Part shown: in pieces, positions 4,607 through 5,779 of the stretch
Numbering within the stretch: the stretch's first letter is position 1
Layout of the letters: each line of letters starts with the position of its first letter
Assembly (NCBI GenBank): GCA_002732845.1
Contig: NVSZ01000036.1
Span: 3,973 to 9,751 of the forward strand
Direction: 5' to 3'
Length of the DNA stretch: 5,779 nucleotides
Origin: Rhodospirillaceae bacterium
GTDB lineage: Bacteria > Pseudomonadota > Alphaproteobacteria > Rhodospirillales > Magnetovibrionaceae
The notes under the pieces: model-generated
The model's input: only the letters and a program-made list of their open reading frames with translations
What the model was told of the DNA's origin: nothing
Databases searched by the model: none
Program-made: the position numbers and the translations under genes

Positions 4607-5779
4607 GTGAATTTTAAGGATATTCGTTTAAGTCTACGTTTAGCTGCCCGCGATATGCGGGGCGGTGCGCGTGCGCTCAGCCTTTTGATTGCAGGTGTAT
4701 TTGTCGGTGTTGCCGCAGTGGCTTTGGTGGGGGCTGCGTCCGATACGCTTAGAACGGGGGCAAGATCTGGGGCCTTGGACGGTGTTGGTGGCGATATCAG
4801 CCTGCGCTTGTTTCACAACCCACCAAATTCTCAACAGTTAGATTTCTTAAAAACTTACGGCCAAGTCAGCGTCACGTCTGAACTGCGCCCCATGGCGAAT
4901 GGCTCTCTGGTCGAACTCAAAGGTGTCGACGCAAACTATCCCCTGTATGGCATGGCGTCCCTTCAATCGGGTTTGTCGCTTCAGGAAGCCTTAAAAAATA
5001 ATGGTGCCGTGGCGGATTCCGATTTGGGCTTGAAACTCGGTGATGAACTGCGCATTGGTTCGGCTTCATACCGGTTGAACGGAATTTTGGCGCGCGAGCC
5101 CGATCGCGCTTTTCGGGCGTTTAGCCTAGGCCCCCGCGTGATGGTTGGCTTGTCGAGTTTACCAGACACAGGCCTCGTCACCGATGGCGCGGAAATTTAT
5201 TATTACAGCCACCTGAAACTGACGGCGGATCAAGACGCCGCGCAGGTTCTTTCCGATATTGATAAAGCTTTTCCCGATGCGGGCTGGCGCATGGTCAATG
5301 CCCGCGAAGGCGTACCGGGTGTGGAACGGACCTTGTCCATGGCCCACGTGGTCTTGCTGTTTATGGGGCTGGGCATATTGCTGATTGGCGGGGCCGGAAT
5401 ATCATCGGCTGTTCGCGCCCATATCACATCGAAACTCAGCACCATCGCGATCTTAAAATCCATCGGCACACCGCCCACAGTGGTGGCCCTCACCATCGGC
5501 TTGGAAGTCATGGCAGCGGCGTCCGTTGGGGCCATTTTTGGCGTTGGTATCGGGGCCTTTGCACCGATGATGGTGGCCTCAAGTTTAAGCGATCATGTGC
5601 CGTTTGCTTTGTCCGGAGTACCCGCCGTAAAACCCTTGTTGGCGGCGGCTTTGTTTGGCATTTTGATTGCCTTGCTGTTCGCGTGGTGGCCGTTGATGAG
5701 CGTTGGTTCGATCAATGCCCGATTGCTGTTGCGGGAACGTTTTGATCATGTGCCAGGCGGGGCTGGGCTTGTGGGCTGG
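4607..5779 (+). CDS. YbbP/FtsX-like ABC transporter permease, N-terminal part (3' end outside window)
   Basis: The frame is open from a GTG at 4607 to the right edge, 391 residues with no stop. The product is an inner-membrane permease of the FtsX/MacB-like ABC family and most resembles E. coli YbbP (about 800 residues), so roughly half is seen. After a basic amphipathic start (R-L-S-L-R-L-A-A-R-D-M-R-G-G, 7-20) comes a first membrane segment (about 23-45). A periplasmic domain (about 46-245) follows, including Y-P-L-Y-G (111-115) and R-E-P-D-R-A-F (163-169) with P-R-V-M-V (176-180), which match YbbP's Y-P-M-Y-G, E-P-D-S-G-F and P-R-L-M-M. The FtsX domain (about 247-365) has three membrane segments (247-267, 296-322, 342-362) and the cytoplasmic A-I-L-K-S-I-G motif (281-287) that couples to an ATPase. 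An in-frame TAA at 4595-4597 limits the start; GTG 4607 is the first plausible codon, with only a weak AAAGAGA before it. No YbbA-type ATPase or tesA gene is next to it on the left. Confidence 0.87.
   Translation, partial: MNFKDIRLSLRLAARDMRGGARALSLLIAGVFVGVAAVALVGAASDTLRTGARSGALDGVGGDISLRLFHNPPNSQQLDFLKTYGQVSVTSELRPMANGSLVELKGVDANYPLYGMASLQSGLSLQEALKNNGAVADSDLGLKLGDELRIGSASYRLNGILAREPDRAFRAFSLGPRVMVGLSSLPDTGLVTDGAEIYYYSHLKLTADQDAAQVLSDIDKAFPDAGWRMVNAREGVPGVERTLSMAHVVLLFMGLGILLIGGAGISSAVRAHITSKLSTIAILKSIGTPPTVVALTIGLEVMAAASVGAIFGVGIGAFAPMMVASSLSDHVPFALSGVPAVKPLLAAALFGILIALLFAWWPLMSVGSINARLLLRERFDHVPGGAGLVGW

Noticed and set aside
5230..5535. A 101-codon minus-strand ORF antisense to the YbbP-like permease
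   Set aside because: The opposite strand encodes clear permease sequence throughout, including the FtsX domain; this frame is a by-product of its codon usage.
1..5779. Mobile elements, CRISPR arrays, tRNA/rRNA genes or defence systems
   Set aside because: I saw no transposase or integrase motifs, terminal repeats, regularly spaced repeats, tRNA-like cloverleaf ends or defence genes; the content is housekeeping and stress-related.

Overview
The window looks like ordinary chromosomal backbone of an alphaproteobacterium of moderate GC content. I base this on the overall style of the proteins: an RF3 tail, a short PhoH ATPase, a TraR/DksA-type zinc-finger protein, a two-CBS protein and a YbbP-like permease. 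The phylum-level call is an inference from protein resemblance, and I cannot name a genus. There is no sign of a mobile element, CRISPR array, tRNA or rRNA.

Layout, left to right. Positions 1-249 (+) hold the C-terminal end of peptide chain release factor 3 (prfC), which runs in from the left edge. It converges, with an 8-base gap, on a leftward run of genes. Read in their own direction (right to left), these are: a TraR/DksA-type zinc-finger regulator (4043-3696), a 12-segment MFS transporter (3695-2475) whose ATG directly follows the regulator's stop codon, a previously unlisted 50-codon ORF (2422-2270), a PhoH-family ATPase (2277-1510), a secreted two-BON-domain protein (1448-849), and a small lipoprotein of unknown family (650-258). 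A divergent intergenic region at 4044-4148 separates this run from rightward genes. Those are a stand-alone two-CBS-domain protein (4149-4586) and, 20 bases later, an FtsX/YbbP-like ABC transporter permease starting at a GTG (4607) and cut off by the right edge.

How the genes may work together: a DksA-like regulator, PhoH and a BON-domain envelope protein are each linked to stress or envelope physiology in other bacteria. Their co-orientation suggests one or two stress-related transcription units, but the spacers (197 bases before phoH, about 200 before the lipoprotein) leave room for internal promoters.

The most interesting structure is the 197-base leader in front of phoH. It holds a small ORF with a strong Shine-Dalgarno sequence whose stop codon overlaps the phoH start by 8 bases. 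Inside that ORF is a 9-bp hairpin followed by five T residues, which has the form of an intrinsic terminator. This is the arrangement expected of a translation-controlled attenuator with translational coupling. Other non-coding structure includes a perfect 10-bp inverted repeat upstream of the lipoprotein, a compound hairpin next to the BON gene's ribosome-binding site, and an inverted repeat overlapping a -10-like box ahead of the CBS gene.
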